Shown: positions 1 through 9,260, counted from the stretch's first letter. The stretch: DNA of 45,433 nucleotides from an uncultured Bacteroidota bacterium (GCA_903938445.1 CAJADG010000087.1:1-45433); one strand, 5' to 3'. Translations and numbers: made by a program. Notes: generated by a model not told the origin, from the sequence alone.

Positions 1-1520
1 CAAAAATTAATTTTAACAATGCTACTGTACAAAATGATACTAGTTCTATAAATATTGAGTATAATGTACCTAGTCAAAATTTAACTTTCCACTATAAACC
101 CATTTCATTAGTACCTAGAAGTTATAAAATGGATAGTTTAATTCATACAACCAATAATGGAAGTATAAAAATAGGATTTGGTAATTATCTTCAAAGAGAT
201 ATAGATGCCTATTATAATTTCTTAGATGCTTATGAAAATAGCCACAGTATTAATGTATACAATAATGCATATAATGGCTTGCACCACTTACAGACATTAA
301 ATGAAATTGGGTTTAATTATATGAATAACATTCAAATTAATGCAGATAATAGATTGATATCAAAAATATATTATAAACAAAGTGAAAGAAATAGATACGG
401 CATGGTTCCTGATTCAACTTTATTGCCTATTGCAAATTATAAGCAAAACTATTATTTAACAGGTGTATCTATGTCGTGGATCAATGATAATAATAACAGG
501 AATTATCAATATAAGCCAATTCTAAATTTCGAACATTTTGAAGGTTTTACAGGAGCTACGAATAATTGGGCTGAACTTAAAAATAACCTGACTATAAAAT
601 ACAAAAAAGACATCCAATTCCATATAGATCTTGACTATAGTTACAATCAAACGAATTCAAAACAAAATAACGTTGATAACAATAAAAACAATAGCTATTT
701 AAGTTTAATGCCAAGTATTCAGGTAAATAAATTTAACAGTGATATTGATTTAGGGGTAAGTCCGACAATTTTAAACGGGAAGTTTAATTTATTCCCATTA
801 GTAGTATTTAAAAGGAAATTAGCCGATTCTAATTATATACTTAAAGCAGGTTGGTTTACCCAAGTAATTAATAATCAATATACCACATTAGTTACCACGA
901 ACCCTTGGATTAATGTACCAACTAATATTGAAATTACCACTAATGACAAAAAATATGTTGAGGTACAAATTAATGCAGGTAAAAGATTAGATTATGGATT
1001 CAATTTTTCATTAAATAATTATAAAAATTTAGCATTATTTAATCGAATAACCAATGTAAATCCTCTTTTTAATGGTTTAATGTACAATGCACTATTTGAA
1101 AAAGAAGCTTCAACAATTGAACTAGTTGCAAACTTACGTTACCAGTTTAGTGATAAATTATTAATTACTAATAATTTCAAATACATACAATTTAATTCAT
1201 TACTTGAAAATGCTAAACCTTGGGGAATTTTACCAATGGAGCTGGATAGTAAAATTAATTGGTTGCCCAATAGTAAATGGAATATTGCAGGATCTGTTAA
1301 ATTCTGGACAGGTGCTACTGTACTCAATGATAAGAAATTACCAATAGATATGAAAAATGCCTTTGTTTTAAATGCAATGGTTCAATATAAATTGACTTCC
1401 AATTGGAGTACTTGGGTAAAAGGGGAGAATTTGTTGGATAGACCCTATGAAAGATGGTTAGATTATCCATCATTAGGCGTCCAAATATTGGGAGGAGTTG
1501 TATATTCGTTTAGAAAATAA
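1..1520 (+). CDS. TonB-dependent receptor-type outer membrane beta-barrel protein, 5' end missing
   Basis: The reading frame is open from the first bases of the window (frame starting at base 3), so the gene begins upstream; the ATG at 129 is probably internal. The visible part is about 505 residues rich in Asn, Tyr and Lys, with alternating polar and hydrophobic stretches typical of outer-membrane beta strands. The C-terminus carries a GENLLDRPYERW segment followed by a last strand ending in YSFRK, which resembles the end of TonB-dependent receptors (NLFNKxY, then a final aromatic strand). The plug domain and TonB box would lie outside the window, so the substrate cannot be named. The next gene starts 2 bases after the stop, suggesting co-transcription. 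It could also be a related porin-like barrel. Confidence 0.7.
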   Translation, partial: KINFNNATVQNDTSSINIEYNVPSQNLTFHYKPISLVPRSYKMDSLIHTTNNGSIKIGFGNYLQRDIDAYYNFLDAYENSHSINVYNNAYNGLHHLQTLNEIGFNYMNNIQINADNRLISKIYYKQSERNRYGMVPDSTLLPIANYKQNYYLTGVSMSWINDNNNRNYQYKPILNFEHFEGFTGATNNWAELKNNLTIKYKKDIQFHIDLDYSYNQTNSKQNNVDNNKNNSYLSLMPSIQVNKFNSDIDLGVSPTILNGKFNLFPLVVFKRKLADSNYILKAGWFTQVINNQYTTLVTTNPWINVPTNIEITTNDKKYVEVQINAGKRLDYGFNFSLNNYKNLALFNRITNVNPLFNGLMYNALFEKEASTIELVANLRYQFSDKLLITNNFKYIQFNSLLENAKPWGILPMELDSKINWLPNSKWNIAGSVKFWTGATVLNDKKLPIDMKNAFVLNAMVQYKLTSNWSTWVKGENLLDRPYERWLDYPSLGVQILGGVVYSFRK

Positions 1521-1522
1521 CT

Positions 1523-2017
1523 ATGAATAATTCCTTAATTCAATATTTTATTAAATTTGGCCATTTAGTACTTCCCGAAATAGGTACATTAAAGTGGCAA
1601 AAACAGGAAGCTTATTGGGAAAGCAATACCCTAATTGCACCTAAGGAGCAAATTGTTCTTGAATCTGTATATGAAAACCCATCAAAGCAATTTTATACTT
1701 TTGTGGCAGAAGATTTAGGATTATCAATTGAACAAGCTACCATTCAGTTTGATATTTATTTAAAAGAATTTACAAATCAAGCTATAGCTAGTTTAAATAT
1801 TGGTAACCTTGGTACACTTCATAAAAATGCTTCACAGTATTCCTGGAATAATTTATATAACGGAGAAAATTATTTTAAGAACATAACCCCAGTTGCTGCA
1901 CCAATTGTTAAAGAAAAAGATTCAAAAGTAAGTTCTAACAAATCAAGCATTTGGATCATTTGGACGCTTATCATTACTTCAATAGCTATTATTTTAATTT
2001 TATACAAACAATCTTAG
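1523..2017 (+). CDS. CCDC81-like HU-domain protein with C-terminal membrane anchor
   Basis: This 164-residue protein begins with a short HU-like segment (VLPEIGTLKW motif near residues 17-26) and a second module with a FxxxxDLG...ATxQF pattern around residues 57-80. The arrangement matches the paired CCDC81-type prokaryotic HU domains found in Bacteroidota. A low-complexity linker leads to one strongly hydrophobic helix at about residues 143-161 and a short basic tail, so the HU modules probably face the cytoplasm from the inner membrane. In related proteins such modules often precede a SPOR domain; none is present here. The gene follows the barrel gene by 2 bases and precedes the methyltransferase by 4. 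Its molecular role is not established. The family call is from memory of motif spacing, not from a search. Confidence 0.6.
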   Translation: MNNSLIQYFIKFGHLVLPEIGTLKWQKQEAYWESNTLIAPKEQIVLESVYENPSKQFYTFVAEDLGLSIEQATIQFDIYLKEFTNQAIASLNIGNLGTLHKNASQYSWNNLYNGENYFKNITPVAAPIVKEKDSKVSSNKSSIWIIWTLIITSIAIILILYKQS

Positions 2018-2021
2018 TATA

Positions 2022-2927
2022 ATGTCAATACAGGAGGAGCAATATATCCAGTGTCCAGTTTGTGGAAAAAAATCCTTAAATAAGGTTTTAGATTGTAAAG
2101 ATTTCTCTTTAACTCAGGAACATTTTGATATCATTGAATGTCCTAATTGTTCATTAAGACTTACATTTCCAATACCAACCCCAGATAAAATTGCACCATA
2201 TTATAATTTTACAGATTATATTTCTCATACCGATATTGATGAGGGATGGATGAATAAATTATATCATAAAGTAAGAAAAAGAACCCTCCATCAAAAAACA
2301 AACTGGATACAATCTTTATTTACAGGATTAAAAGGAAGTATTCTAGAAATCGGTGCAGGAACAGGCGCATTTGCGAATGCTATGAAAGAAAAAGGTTGGA
2401 AAGTAACAGCTTTAGAACCTGATGAATCAACAAGAAAGAGAGCAAAAGATAATTACAAAATAGATGTATTACCCATTGAAGACCTATACATTTTACCCGA
2501 AAATAGTTTTGATGTGATTACTTTATGGCATGTATTAGAACATGTACATGAATTAAATGGCTATTTTAAAGCTATTCATAAATTATTAAAACCAAATGGT
2601 CGTTTAATAATTGCCGTACCTAACTATACTAGTTTTGATGCTAAATACTATAAATCTTTTTGGGCAGCTTATGATGTTCCAAGACATTTATATCATTTCA
2701 CTCCTGAATCAATGGATTTTTTAAGTAAAAGATATCAATTTAAAATACTCCAAACAAAACCAATGTGGTTTGATAGTTTTTATGTTAGTCTATTAAGTGA
2801 AAAGTATCGTCAATCAGGGTATCTAGGAATTCTAAGAGCCTTTGTTATTGGAATTTTATCTAATTTAATAGCATTAAAAAACAATAAAAAATCAAGTTCT
2901 GTTATTTATGAGATTAAACATAAATAA
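2022..2927 (+). CDS. Class I SAM-dependent methyltransferase with N-terminal zinc ribbon
   Basis: The N-terminus holds two CxxC pairs (Cys11/Cys14 and Cys40/Cys43) forming a probable zinc ribbon. A Rossmann methyltransferase domain follows, with the SAM-binding motif ILEIGAGTG at residues 107-115, an acidic ALEPD strand end, and a LWHVLEHV motif. This architecture is common in Bacteroidota proteins annotated as class I methyltransferases, often linked to polysaccharide or small-molecule modification. The substrate is not evident. It starts 4 bases after the HU-like gene and ends 4 bases before the convergent glutaminyl cyclotransferase gene. The C-terminal 60 residues are hydrophobic and basic and may contact the membrane. 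Confidence 0.8.
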   Translation: MSIQEEQYIQCPVCGKKSLNKVLDCKDFSLTQEHFDIIECPNCSLRLTFPIPTPDKIAPYYNFTDYISHTDIDEGWMNKLYHKVRKRTLHQKTNWIQSLFTGLKGSILEIGAGTGAFANAMKEKGWKVTALEPDESTRKRAKDNYKIDVLPIEDLYILPENSFDVITLWHVLEHVHELNGYFKAIHKLLKPNGRLIIAVPNYTSFDAKYYKSFWAAYDVPRHLYHFTPESMDFLSKRYQFKILQTKPMWFDSFYVSLLSEKYRQSGYLGILRAFVIGILSNLIALKNNKKSSSVIYEIKHK

Positions 2928-2931
2928 GATT

Positions 2932-3783
2932 CTACTTGAATTTCAATTCAAGTAATACTGGCCAATCTTTTCCTGTTATAAAAAAGGTTCCCTTGGTTTT
3001 ATGATAAGCTATCCCATTTAATACATTACCTGGATCTTTCGCTTTTGGATCCTCTTTAATCCCCGCTTTCATTAAAATATTAGACAAGTCTGCAACCGCA
3101 ATTACGCGTCCAGAATTAGGATCAATTTGAATGATATTGTCCGTCATGTAAACATTTCCATATAGTTTACCATTCACATATTCCAACTCATTAATATTGG
3201 AAACATATCCATAATTATTAAAAACGCCTAAAGTCTTTTTAACAGTAAAGCTATTAGGGTCAACATAATAAATATTACTACCTCCTGTATTAATAATGAT
3301 CGCAGTATCGTCATGTGTCATTCCCCAACCTTCATATGGCCAATATAGTTCGTTGGTCTTTTTTAAGGTTTTTGAATCGTACACAAATACTTTATGTTCT
3401 TTCCAAGTAAGCTGATAAATTTTGCCATTAAAAAGAGTAGTACCTTCTCCAAAATAAGCCTCGTCTAACTTTACAGGAGTAAGCACATCTTTCATATTAC
3501 TATCCAATATTCGTAACTTACTTTGCTTATAATTTCCAGTACTTTCTATTAAGCGATTACCATCCCATTCAAGACCTTCAGTGTAAGAAGTGGTGTCGTG
3601 AGGATGTGTTTTGACAATGTCAAAATTTAATGCCACAGGTGGTTGTATCGCATTAGGATCTGCTTTTGCATCCGTATTATTAGTAGCAGTATTATTGCAG
3701 CTTGCAATTATGAAAAGCAAACCCATTAAAAGAATATTCGTTAAAAGAACATTCGATTTTTGAAAGATTGATTCATTTGTCAT
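2932..3783 (-). CDS. Glutaminyl-peptide cyclotransferase, lipoprotein
   Basis: The 283-residue product matches the bacterial/plant-type glutamine cyclotransferase family, a five-bladed beta-propeller that converts N-terminal Gln of peptides to pyroglutamate. Family signatures are visible in order: SYTEGL, ESTGNY, FGEGTT, QLTWKE, GWGMT, NELEYVNG, NVYMTD, IDPNSG, LNGIAY and TGKDWP. The N-terminus has a hydrophobic stretch ending in a lipobox (IIASC near residue 29), so the enzyme is predicted to be a lipid-anchored periplasmic protein. A short Asn/Thr/Ala-rich linker precedes the propeller. The gene is followed by a convergent methyltransferase gene with only 4 bases between stops. Confidence 0.88.
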   Translation of the reverse strand: MTNESIFQKSNVLLTNILLMGLLFIIASCNNTATNNTDAKADPNAIQPPVALNFDIVKTHPHDTTSYTEGLEWDGNRLIESTGNYKQSKLRILDSNMKDVLTPVKLDEAYFGEGTTLFNGKIYQLTWKEHKVFVYDSKTLKKTNELYWPYEGWGMTHDDTAIIINTGGSNIYYVDPNSFTVKKTLGVFNNYGYVSNINELEYVNGKLYGNVYMTDNIIQIDPNSGRVIAVADLSNILMKAGIKEDPKAKDPGNVLNGIAYHKTKGTFFITGKDWPVLLELKFK

Positions 3784-3819
3784 GGCTGCAATTTTAATGG
3801 CTAACTAAATTATTAATAT

Positions 3820-4917
3820 TTATACATTGAATCTAAAATGCATCACATCTCCGTCTTTCACAATATACTCCTTGCCTTCAATTCTTAATTTTCCGTTTTC
3901 TCTACATGCGGCTTCACTTTTATATTTAATGAAATCATCAAATGCAATTACTTCGGCTTTAATGAATCCTTTTTCAAAATCAGTGTGAATCACACTTGCT
4001 GCTTGAGGCGCCTTCCAACCATTGCCAATTGTCCATGCACGTACTTCTTGTACTCCAGCAGTGAAATAGGTTTCTAAGCTTAATAATTTGTATGCAGATT
4101 GAATCAATCGATTTAAAGCAGGTTCCTTCATTTGGTATTCTTCCATAAATAAAGCCTTGTCATCAGGATCTTCTAATTCTGTAATTTGGGCTTCTATATT
4201 ATTACACATTACAATTACTTGCGCACCTTCTTCCTTGGCCATCGCCACTAATTTGTCAGAATATTGGTTACCTGTATGCATTGATTTTTCATCTACATTA
4301 GCTACATACATTACTGGTTTCTCAGTTAATAAAAAGATATCGGCTATGGAAACTGCTTCTTCTTTAGTTAATCCAAGTGAGCGAATGCTTTTTCCTTGTT
4401 CTAAATGTGCTTTACATTTTTTTAGTACTTCTAATTCAATTTTAGCTTTAGGATCCGTTTTGGCCATTTTTTCTGAACGAGCCATTTTCTTTTCCACGCT
4501 ATCTAAATCCTTTAATTGTAATTCTGTTTCAATAATCTCTTTATCACCAATGGGATTAATCACACCTTCTTCTCTCAAAACATTCTCATCTTCGAAACAA
4601 CGAATCACATGAATAATGGCACTTACTTCACGAATATTAGCAAGAAATTTATTTCCTAATCCTTCCCCTTTGCTTGCACCTTTTACTAAACCTGCAATGT
4701 CCACTATTTCTAATTGAGTAGGAACGATTCTTTGTGGATTAATTAATTCAGCTAATTGTTGCATTCTATTGTCTGGCACGTCAACTAAACCAACATTAGG
4801 CTCAATGGTACAAAAACGATAATTGCTTGCTTGTGCTTTTGCACTATTACTAACTGCGTTAAATAAGGTTGATTTTCCAACATTTGGAAGTCCCACAATA
4901 CCTGCTTGTAATGCCAT
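3820..4917 (-). CDS. ychF: Redox-regulated ATPase / GTP-binding protein YchF (OBG family)
   Basis: The 365-residue protein starts MALQAGIVGLPNVGKST, the normal YchF N-terminus; the upstream in-frame TTG would add only nine unrelated residues, so the ATG at 4917 is chosen. P-loop GLPNVGKS, the DIAGLVKGAS G3 region and the ANVDE G4 region (NxxE-like, linked to ATP rather than GTP preference) are all present. A helical insertion follows, then a C-terminal TGS domain (FEKGFIKAEVI, YIVKDGDVMHFRFNV). YchF binds ribosomes and acts in translation and oxidative-stress responses. A TATTTTTG promoter box lies 25 bases upstream, overlapping the spacer of the divergent membrane-protein gene. Confidence 0.95.
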   Translation of the reverse strand: MALQAGIVGLPNVGKSTLFNAVSNSAKAQASNYRFCTIEPNVGLVDVPDNRMQQLAELINPQRIVPTQLEIVDIAGLVKGASKGEGLGNKFLANIREVSAIIHVIRCFEDENVLREEGVINPIGDKEIIETELQLKDLDSVEKKMARSEKMAKTDPKAKIELEVLKKCKAHLEQGKSIRSLGLTKEEAVSIADIFLLTEKPVMYVANVDEKSMHTGNQYSDKLVAMAKEEGAQVIVMCNNIEAQITELEDPDDKALFMEEYQMKEPALNRLIQSAYKLLSLETYFTAGVQEVRAWTIGNGWKAPQAASVIHTDFEKGFIKAEVIAFDDFIKYKSEAACRENGKLRIEGKEYIVKDGDVMHFRFNV

Positions 4918-4941
4918 AACTGTTTCAATTTTTAAGTGTCG

Positions 4942-4949
4942 CAAAAATA
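4942..4949 (-). promoter_or_regulatory. Candidate -7 promoter box of ychF
   Basis: TATTTTTG on the minus strand matches the Bacteroidota -7 consensus TAnnTTTG and lies about 25 bases upstream of the ychF start. No well-spaced -33 TTTG is visible. Confidence 0.45.
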
Positions 4950-5004
4950 CAATTCTAATTGCAAAATGGGCTATATTAGTACCACAAACAATTCGACTAT
5001 GGCA

Positions 5005-6231
5005 ATGAATATTATCTGGATGGCCTTTTTTGTGATTGCATTTATTATTGCACTTATAAAATCGGTGTTTTTGGGGGATACAGAGATATTAAAGCTACTT
5101 TCTGATGGAATGTTTGATGCTGCTAAATCATCTATTTTAGATGTAGCATTTCCTTTAGCGGGTACCATGGTCTTTTTCCTAGGTTTAATGAATATTGCCG
5201 AAAAAGCAGGTGCCATTCAAAAATTAGCAAAATGGATGAACCCATTTTTAAGTAGACTTTTCCCAGAGGTTCCAGCCAATCATCCTGCCATGGGACATAT
5301 GGTGATGAATTTTAGTGCCAATATGTTGGGATTAGATAATGCAGCCACTCCGTTTGCCTTAAAAGCAATGGAAAGTTTACAAGGATTAAATCCTGAAAAA
5401 GAAAAAGCTACCAATGCTCAAATCATGTTTTTGGTTTTGCATACAAGTGGTTTAACCATTATCCCTTTAAGTATCATTTCCTATCGCCTAGCTGCTGGTT
5501 CACAAAATGCGGCAAGTATTTTTATCCCCTGCGTACTAGCTACTATTGGAACCACATTAGCTTCTATTATTATGGTTGGATTTTACCAAAAAATAAAATG
5601 GGATAGGGTACTGATAGGTTGGTTATTAGGACTTTTTGCTTTTATGTGTTTGGTGATGCTGGGCGTAAATAGCTTAAGTCCAGTTAACAAAGAAATATTT
5701 TCAAAAATTGCTGGCTCAAGTATTTTAATGGGATTAGTAGTTTTAATAATTGTAGGAGGAGCATACAAAAAAGTGGCAGTTTTCGATGCATTTATAGAAG
5801 GCGCAAAAAATGGCTTTGATGTTATCATTAAAATTATTCCATACTTAGTTGCCATGTTAGTAGCGATAAGAGTATTTAGAGATAGTGGAGCTATGAACTA
5901 TGTTTTAAATGTGTTAACATGGTTGATACATTTAACAGGAATCAATACTGATTTTGTAGGGGCACTTCCTGTAGCTATTATGAGACCTTTAAGTGGAAGT
6001 GGATCAAGAGCTTTAATGCTAGATGTATTTAAAACTCAAGGTGCAGATTCTTTCCTTGGAAAATTAGCATCCATATTTCAAGGTTCAGCAGATACTACTT
6101 TTTATATTATTGCATTGTACTTTGGGAGTGTAGGTATCAAAAAGGTACGATACGCAGTATGGGCTGGATTGTTAGCCGATTTAATGGGGGTAGTAATTGC
6201 TATATTAATTGGTTATACTTTTTTTAAGTAG
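5005..6231 (+). CDS. Fused SpmA/SpmB-type nucleoside-recognition (Gate) domain membrane protein
   Basis: The 408-residue product is almost entirely hydrophobic with about ten predicted membrane helices. It contains two Gate (nucleoside recognition) modules: the first with ANMLGLDNAATPFALKAM near residue 105, the second with MRPLSGSGSRALMLD and FQGSADTTFYI in the last quarter. In Bacillus these modules are separate spore maturation proteins SpmA and SpmB; non-sporulating Bacteroidota carry them as one fused chain, as here. The transported substrate is unknown. The start was set at the ATG at 5005; an ATG at 4999 would add two residues, and the GTG at 4936 would add an unlikely polar tail that overlaps the ychF promoter. 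Confidence 0.85.
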   Translation: MNIIWMAFFVIAFIIALIKSVFLGDTEILKLLSDGMFDAAKSSILDVAFPLAGTMVFFLGLMNIAEKAGAIQKLAKWMNPFLSRLFPEVPANHPAMGHMVMNFSANMLGLDNAATPFALKAMESLQGLNPEKEKATNAQIMFLVLHTSGLTIIPLSIISYRLAAGSQNAASIFIPCVLATIGTTLASIIMVGFYQKIKWDRVLIGWLLGLFAFMCLVMLGVNSLSPVNKEIFSKIAGSSILMGLVVLIIVGGAYKKVAVFDAFIEGAKNGFDVIIKIIPYLVAMLVAIRVFRDSGAMNYVLNVLTWLIHLTGINTDFVGALPVAIMRPLSGSGSRALMLDVFKTQGADSFLGKLASIFQGSADTTFYIIALYFGSVGIKKVRYAVWAGLLADLMGVVIAILIGYTFFK

Positions 6232-6251
6232 GATTTTTTTAGTGGGGCCAA

Positions 6252-6662
6252 TTATAAACCTGCACTCATTTTCATGACTTCTTCCCATTCTGCATCTGTA
6301 ACAGGCTGTACTGATAATCTTCCTAAGCGCACTAAAGCCATATCAGCTAAATTGGTATTGGCTTTTACGTCTGCTAATTTCACAGGTTTTTTTAATTTTT
6401 TATGAGGAGCGAAATCAACAGCTAACCATGCTGTTTCTTCTGTGGTAGGATCCTGATAGGCTTCCTTAACTACCTTAGCAATTCCCACAATTTCCATTCC
6501 TTCATTACTATGGTACCAAAAAGCTAAATCTCCTTTTTTCATGGCACGTAAATTATTTCTTGCACCATAATTTCTTACACCATCCCAGAAAGTTTTTTTG
6601 TCTTTCACAAATTGATCCCAAGAATATTTAAATGGTTCAGATTTAATTAGCCAATATGCCAT
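6252..6662 (-). CDS. EVE domain-containing protein
   Basis: A complete single-domain EVE protein of 136 residues. The family's opening WLIKSEP, the central FWDGVRNYGARNNLRAMKKGD block, the FWYHSN strand and the GIAKVVKEAYQDPT segment are all present. EVE domains belong to the PUA/YTH-like fold and bind modified bases in nucleic acids (thymocyte nuclear protein 1 is the eukaryotic homologue). The modification read by this protein cannot be told from the sequence. It converges with the Gate-domain gene over a 20-base gap. There is no restriction or defence gene nearby, so a housekeeping role is more likely than defence. Confidence 0.9.
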   Translation of the reverse strand: MAYWLIKSEPFKYSWDQFVKDKKTFWDGVRNYGARNNLRAMKKGDLAFWYHSNEGMEIVGIAKVVKEAYQDPTTEETAWLAVDFAPHKKLKKPVKLADVKANTNLADMALVRLGRLSVQPVTDAEWEEVMKMSAGL

Positions 6663-6708
6663 GTTCTATTTATTAAAAGGGTTTTTTATTATACTATGAA
6701 TGTATTGC

Positions 6709-7428
6709 TTAATAGCCATTTGCTAATACATCAGCTAAGTGCAATACTTTTATGGCTTGACCATTAAAGTTGATGCGTCCATCTAAGTGCATTAAACAAC
6801 TCATGTCGGTACTTACAATATATTCAGCTTCGGTAGCTATTGCATTTTCAATTTTTTGGTCAGCCATCGCAACACTAATATTTTCATACTTTACAGCAAA
6901 GCTTCCTCCAAATCCACAACAAACATCAGTAGCGTTCATTTCAACGAATTCAATTCCTTTCACCTGATTCAATAGAGCTCTTGGAGCTTCCTTAATTTTA
7001 CATTCTCTCAATCCAGCACAACTATCATGATAAGTTATCTTGGCATTGAATTCAGCACCTAATTCAGTTACTTTGAGAATTTTAGTAAGAAATTCAGAAA
7101 GTTCAAATATTTGATTGGACACTTTCTTTGCTTGACTTTGATAAGCATTGTTTTGAAATAATTCTCCATAATTATTTCTTACAAATCCAGTACAACTAGC
7201 ACTAGGGCTAACGATATAATCAACTCCATCAAAATCTTGTACAAATTTGGTGCAAACATCTTTTGCCTCGCCCCAAAAACCAGCATTAAAAGCAGGTTGA
7301 CCACAACAGGTTTGTTGGTCGTTGTATTTAACAACACAACCGGCTTTTTCTAACACTTTAATAGTGTTAAATGCAACCTGGGGATATAACTGGTCAATAA
7401 AACAGGGAACAAATAATTGAACTGTCAT
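6709..7428 (-). CDS. lutA: LutA/YkgE-type (Fe-S)-binding CCG-domain protein
   Basis: The 239-residue protein has the two cysteine-rich CCG domains of LutA/YkgE: TCCGQPAFN near residue 41 and VCCGFGGSF near residue 170, each with a downstream or upstream Cys partner (SASCTGF, HDSCAGLREC). It starts MTVQLFVPCFIDQ, as in LutA, so the ATG at 7428 is preferred over the longer frame to 7479; an ATG one codon upstream is equally possible. LutA acts with LutB and LutC in L-lactate oxidation to pyruvate. Neither partner is in the window, so the gene may act with distant subunits. Neighbours are an EVE gene and a TPR gene on the same strand. Confidence 0.82.
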   Translation of the reverse strand: MTVQLFVPCFIDQLYPQVAFNTIKVLEKAGCVVKYNDQQTCCGQPAFNAGFWGEAKDVCTKFVQDFDGVDYIVSPSASCTGFVRNNYGELFQNNAYQSQAKKVSNQIFELSEFLTKILKVTELGAEFNAKITYHDSCAGLRECKIKEAPRALLNQVKGIEFVEMNATDVCCGFGGSFAVKYENISVAMADQKIENAIATEAEYIVSTDMSCLMHLDGRINFNGQAIKVLHLADVLANGY

Positions 7429-7514
7429 CATCAAATTTAACAAGATTATACTAAAATGAGCCTCTGTTGGGAGACTCATTTAATATTTTTTTAAAAAACC
7501 TTTGAAAAGAAAGT

Positions 7515-8171
7515 TTATGGTTGAACCTGCAAACGATAAATATATTTGTCAGCAGTAAATCCTTTTTCTGATTTAGGAAATTTAGCCTTGATTTCTTTAT
7601 AGATGGCTAATGCCTCCTCATTTTTACCTAAAGTTTCTAATAAAGAAGCCGCACGGAATAAATATTCAGATGAAATTCCATCATCTTCTGGGAAGTAAGA
7701 TCCTGCTTTTTTGTAAGCTTCAATAGCTTCCTCATTCTTTTTTAACTCTGAATATGCATCCCCCGTTGTACCATAAGCAATTGCTTGAACTTGTTTAGCA
7801 TCGGTCGAGAAATCTTTTAAATATTCAACAGATTTGTTAAAATCACCGGTTCTAAAATAACTTATACCAGCATAGTATTTAGCTAAGTTTGCAGCATTTG
7901 TTCCGCTATATTCTTTAATGATATAAAGTACCCCTTTATTGGTACCGTCACCATTTAAAACTAAATTAGAAGAATCCTGTGCGAAATATTTTTCAGCAAC
8001 AAACATTGCATCTGCAGCTTTAGCTTCACGTGGTTTTTGATATAATTCAGTATATCCAAAATAACCGCCTAAAACAACTACTACAATTACAAGTACAGCA
8101 GTTAAAGCTTTTTGGTTATTCTTTACAAAATCCAAAAAAGGATGTTTTTCTGATTGGTTTAATTCACTCAT
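7515..8171 (-). CDS. Membrane-anchored tetratricopeptide-repeat protein (YfgM-like)
   Basis: The 218-residue protein has a short polar N-terminus, one transmembrane helix at about residues 20-43 and a soluble C-terminal part with TPR-type helices (AYGTTGDAYSELKKNEEAIEAYKKAG, split over residues 130-160, then AASLLETLGKNEEALAIYKEI). The pattern matches the small anchored TPR family called YfgM-like in other bacteria, where the protein is a chaperone linked to the Sec translocon. It follows pdhA by 32 bases and is probably transcribed with it. Topology places the TPR part in the periplasm. Confidence 0.75.
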   Translation of the reverse strand: MSELNQSEKHPFLDFVKNNQKALTAVLVIVVVVLGGYFGYTELYQKPREAKAADAMFVAEKYFAQDSSNLVLNGDGTNKGVLYIIKEYSGTNAANLAKYYAGISYFRTGDFNKSVEYLKDFSTDAKQVQAIAYGTTGDAYSELKKNEEAIEAYKKAGSYFPEDDGISSEYLFRAASLLETLGKNEEALAIYKEIKAKFPKSEKGFTADKYIYRLQVQP

Positions 8172-8203
8172 GTTATTATATTAAAATGTTCTGTTTTATT
8201 TAA

Positions 8204-9199
8204 TTAGTCAACGATGAATGGGTATGCTTGATCGATATAAACATCTTTCAATACTTCGCTATCATCTGGCCATGGACTATCTTCTGCAAACTTTACGGAG
8301 CCTTCTACAATCGCTGCTATTTTATCATCTATTGCTTTCAATTCTGCTTCTGTAGCAAAATTATTGGACAAAATAGTATGTGTTACTTTAGTGATTGGAT
8401 CTTGACTCTTGTATTCTTCCACCTCATCCTTAGATCTATATTTTTGAGGATCTGAAACCGAATGTCCTTTATATCGATAAGTTTTCATTTCTAAAAGGGT
8501 AGGACCATCTCCTTCACGAGCACGCTTTACCGCTCTTGCAACACCTTCATGAACCGCTTCAGCTGTCATACCATCAATTTTATCAGATGGCATTTCATAA
8601 GCGTCCGCTAATTTATAAATATCAATTACATTACTAGTTCTTTCGATGGAAGTTCCCATTGCGTAGTTATTGTTTTCACATATAAATACTACAGGTAATT
8701 TCCATAACATCGCTAAATTGAAAACTTCATGCAACATACCTTGACGTGCAGCACCGTCTCCAAAGAAACACAATACTACATTTTTTGAACCGCGGTATTG
8801 CTCAGCAAAAGCTAATCCAGCACCTGTTCCAATTTGAGCACCAACGATACCATGACCTCCAAAGAAGTAATTTGCTTTATCAAAAAAGTGCATACTTCCA
8901 CCTTTACCTTTAGAACAACCCGTTGCTTTTCCATACAATTCAGCCATGGCAGCATTTGGGCTCATTCCTTTAGCTAAGGCTAATCCGTGATCACGATACC
9001 CAGTAATAAATGGGTCTTCATGGTTAGTGGCAGTCATACAACCCGCTGCAATAGCTTCTTGGCCATTGTACACGTGGAAAAATCCTCTGATTTTACCAGC
9101 CATCTTATACATTTCTTCTGATTTGGATTCAAATTGACGAATTAATTGCATCAATTCATACCAATACAGGTAAGTTTCTTTTGAAAAATTTTGGGCCAC
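8204..9199 (-). CDS. pdhA: Pyruvate dehydrogenase E1 component, alpha subunit
   Basis: The 331-residue product is the E1-alpha chain that binds thiamine diphosphate and decarboxylates pyruvate in the pyruvate dehydrogenase complex. The ThDP motif runs from GDGAARQG to ENNNYAMGT, and the substrate/phosphorylation-loop region YRYKGHSVSDPQKYR is intact, as is the GGSMHFFDK segment. The beta subunit, E2 and E3 are not adjacent. The chosen start is a GTG at 9199, which gives the expected N-terminus just before the first helix; no in-frame ATG lies close upstream. A TATATTTG box lies about 20 bases upstream. Confidence 0.93.
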   Translation of the reverse strand: MAQNFSKETYLYWYELMQLIRQFESKSEEMYKMAGKIRGFFHVYNGQEAIAAGCMTATNHEDPFITGYRDHGLALAKGMSPNAAMAELYGKATGCSKGKGGSMHFFDKANYFFGGHGIVGAQIGTGAGLAFAEQYRGSKNVVLCFFGDGAARQGMLHEVFNLAMLWKLPVVFICENNNYAMGTSIERTSNVIDIYKLADAYEMPSDKIDGMTAEAVHEGVARAVKRAREGDGPTLLEMKTYRYKGHSVSDPQKYRSKDEVEEYKSQDPITKVTHTILSNNFATEAELKAIDDKIAAIVEGSVKFAEDSPWPDDSEVLKDVYIDQAYPFIVD

Positions 9200-9219
9200 A
9201 GTCCTTTAATTTTGAGTCG

Positions 9220-9253
9220 CAAATATAATGTTTTCGCTTTAAAATTGAGCAAA
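9220..9253 (-). promoter_or_regulatory. Candidate promoter of pdhA
   Basis: Minus-strand TATATTTG (9220-9227) matches the Bacteroidota -7 box. A TTTG lies 22 bases further upstream (9250-9253), close to the usual -33 spacing. The start codon is about 20 bases downstream. Confidence 0.5.
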
Positions 9254-9260
9254 AACAGCC

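Noticed and set aside
4157..4612. 151-codon open frame antisense to ychF
   Set aside because: It lies wholly inside ychF, whose GTPase and TGS motifs are unambiguous, and its product is Ser/Ile-rich as expected of an antisense shadow.
6252..6662. EVE-domain protein as part of a modified-base defence system
   Set aside because: No nuclease, methyltransferase specificity or other defence gene lies nearby; neighbours are housekeeping genes.
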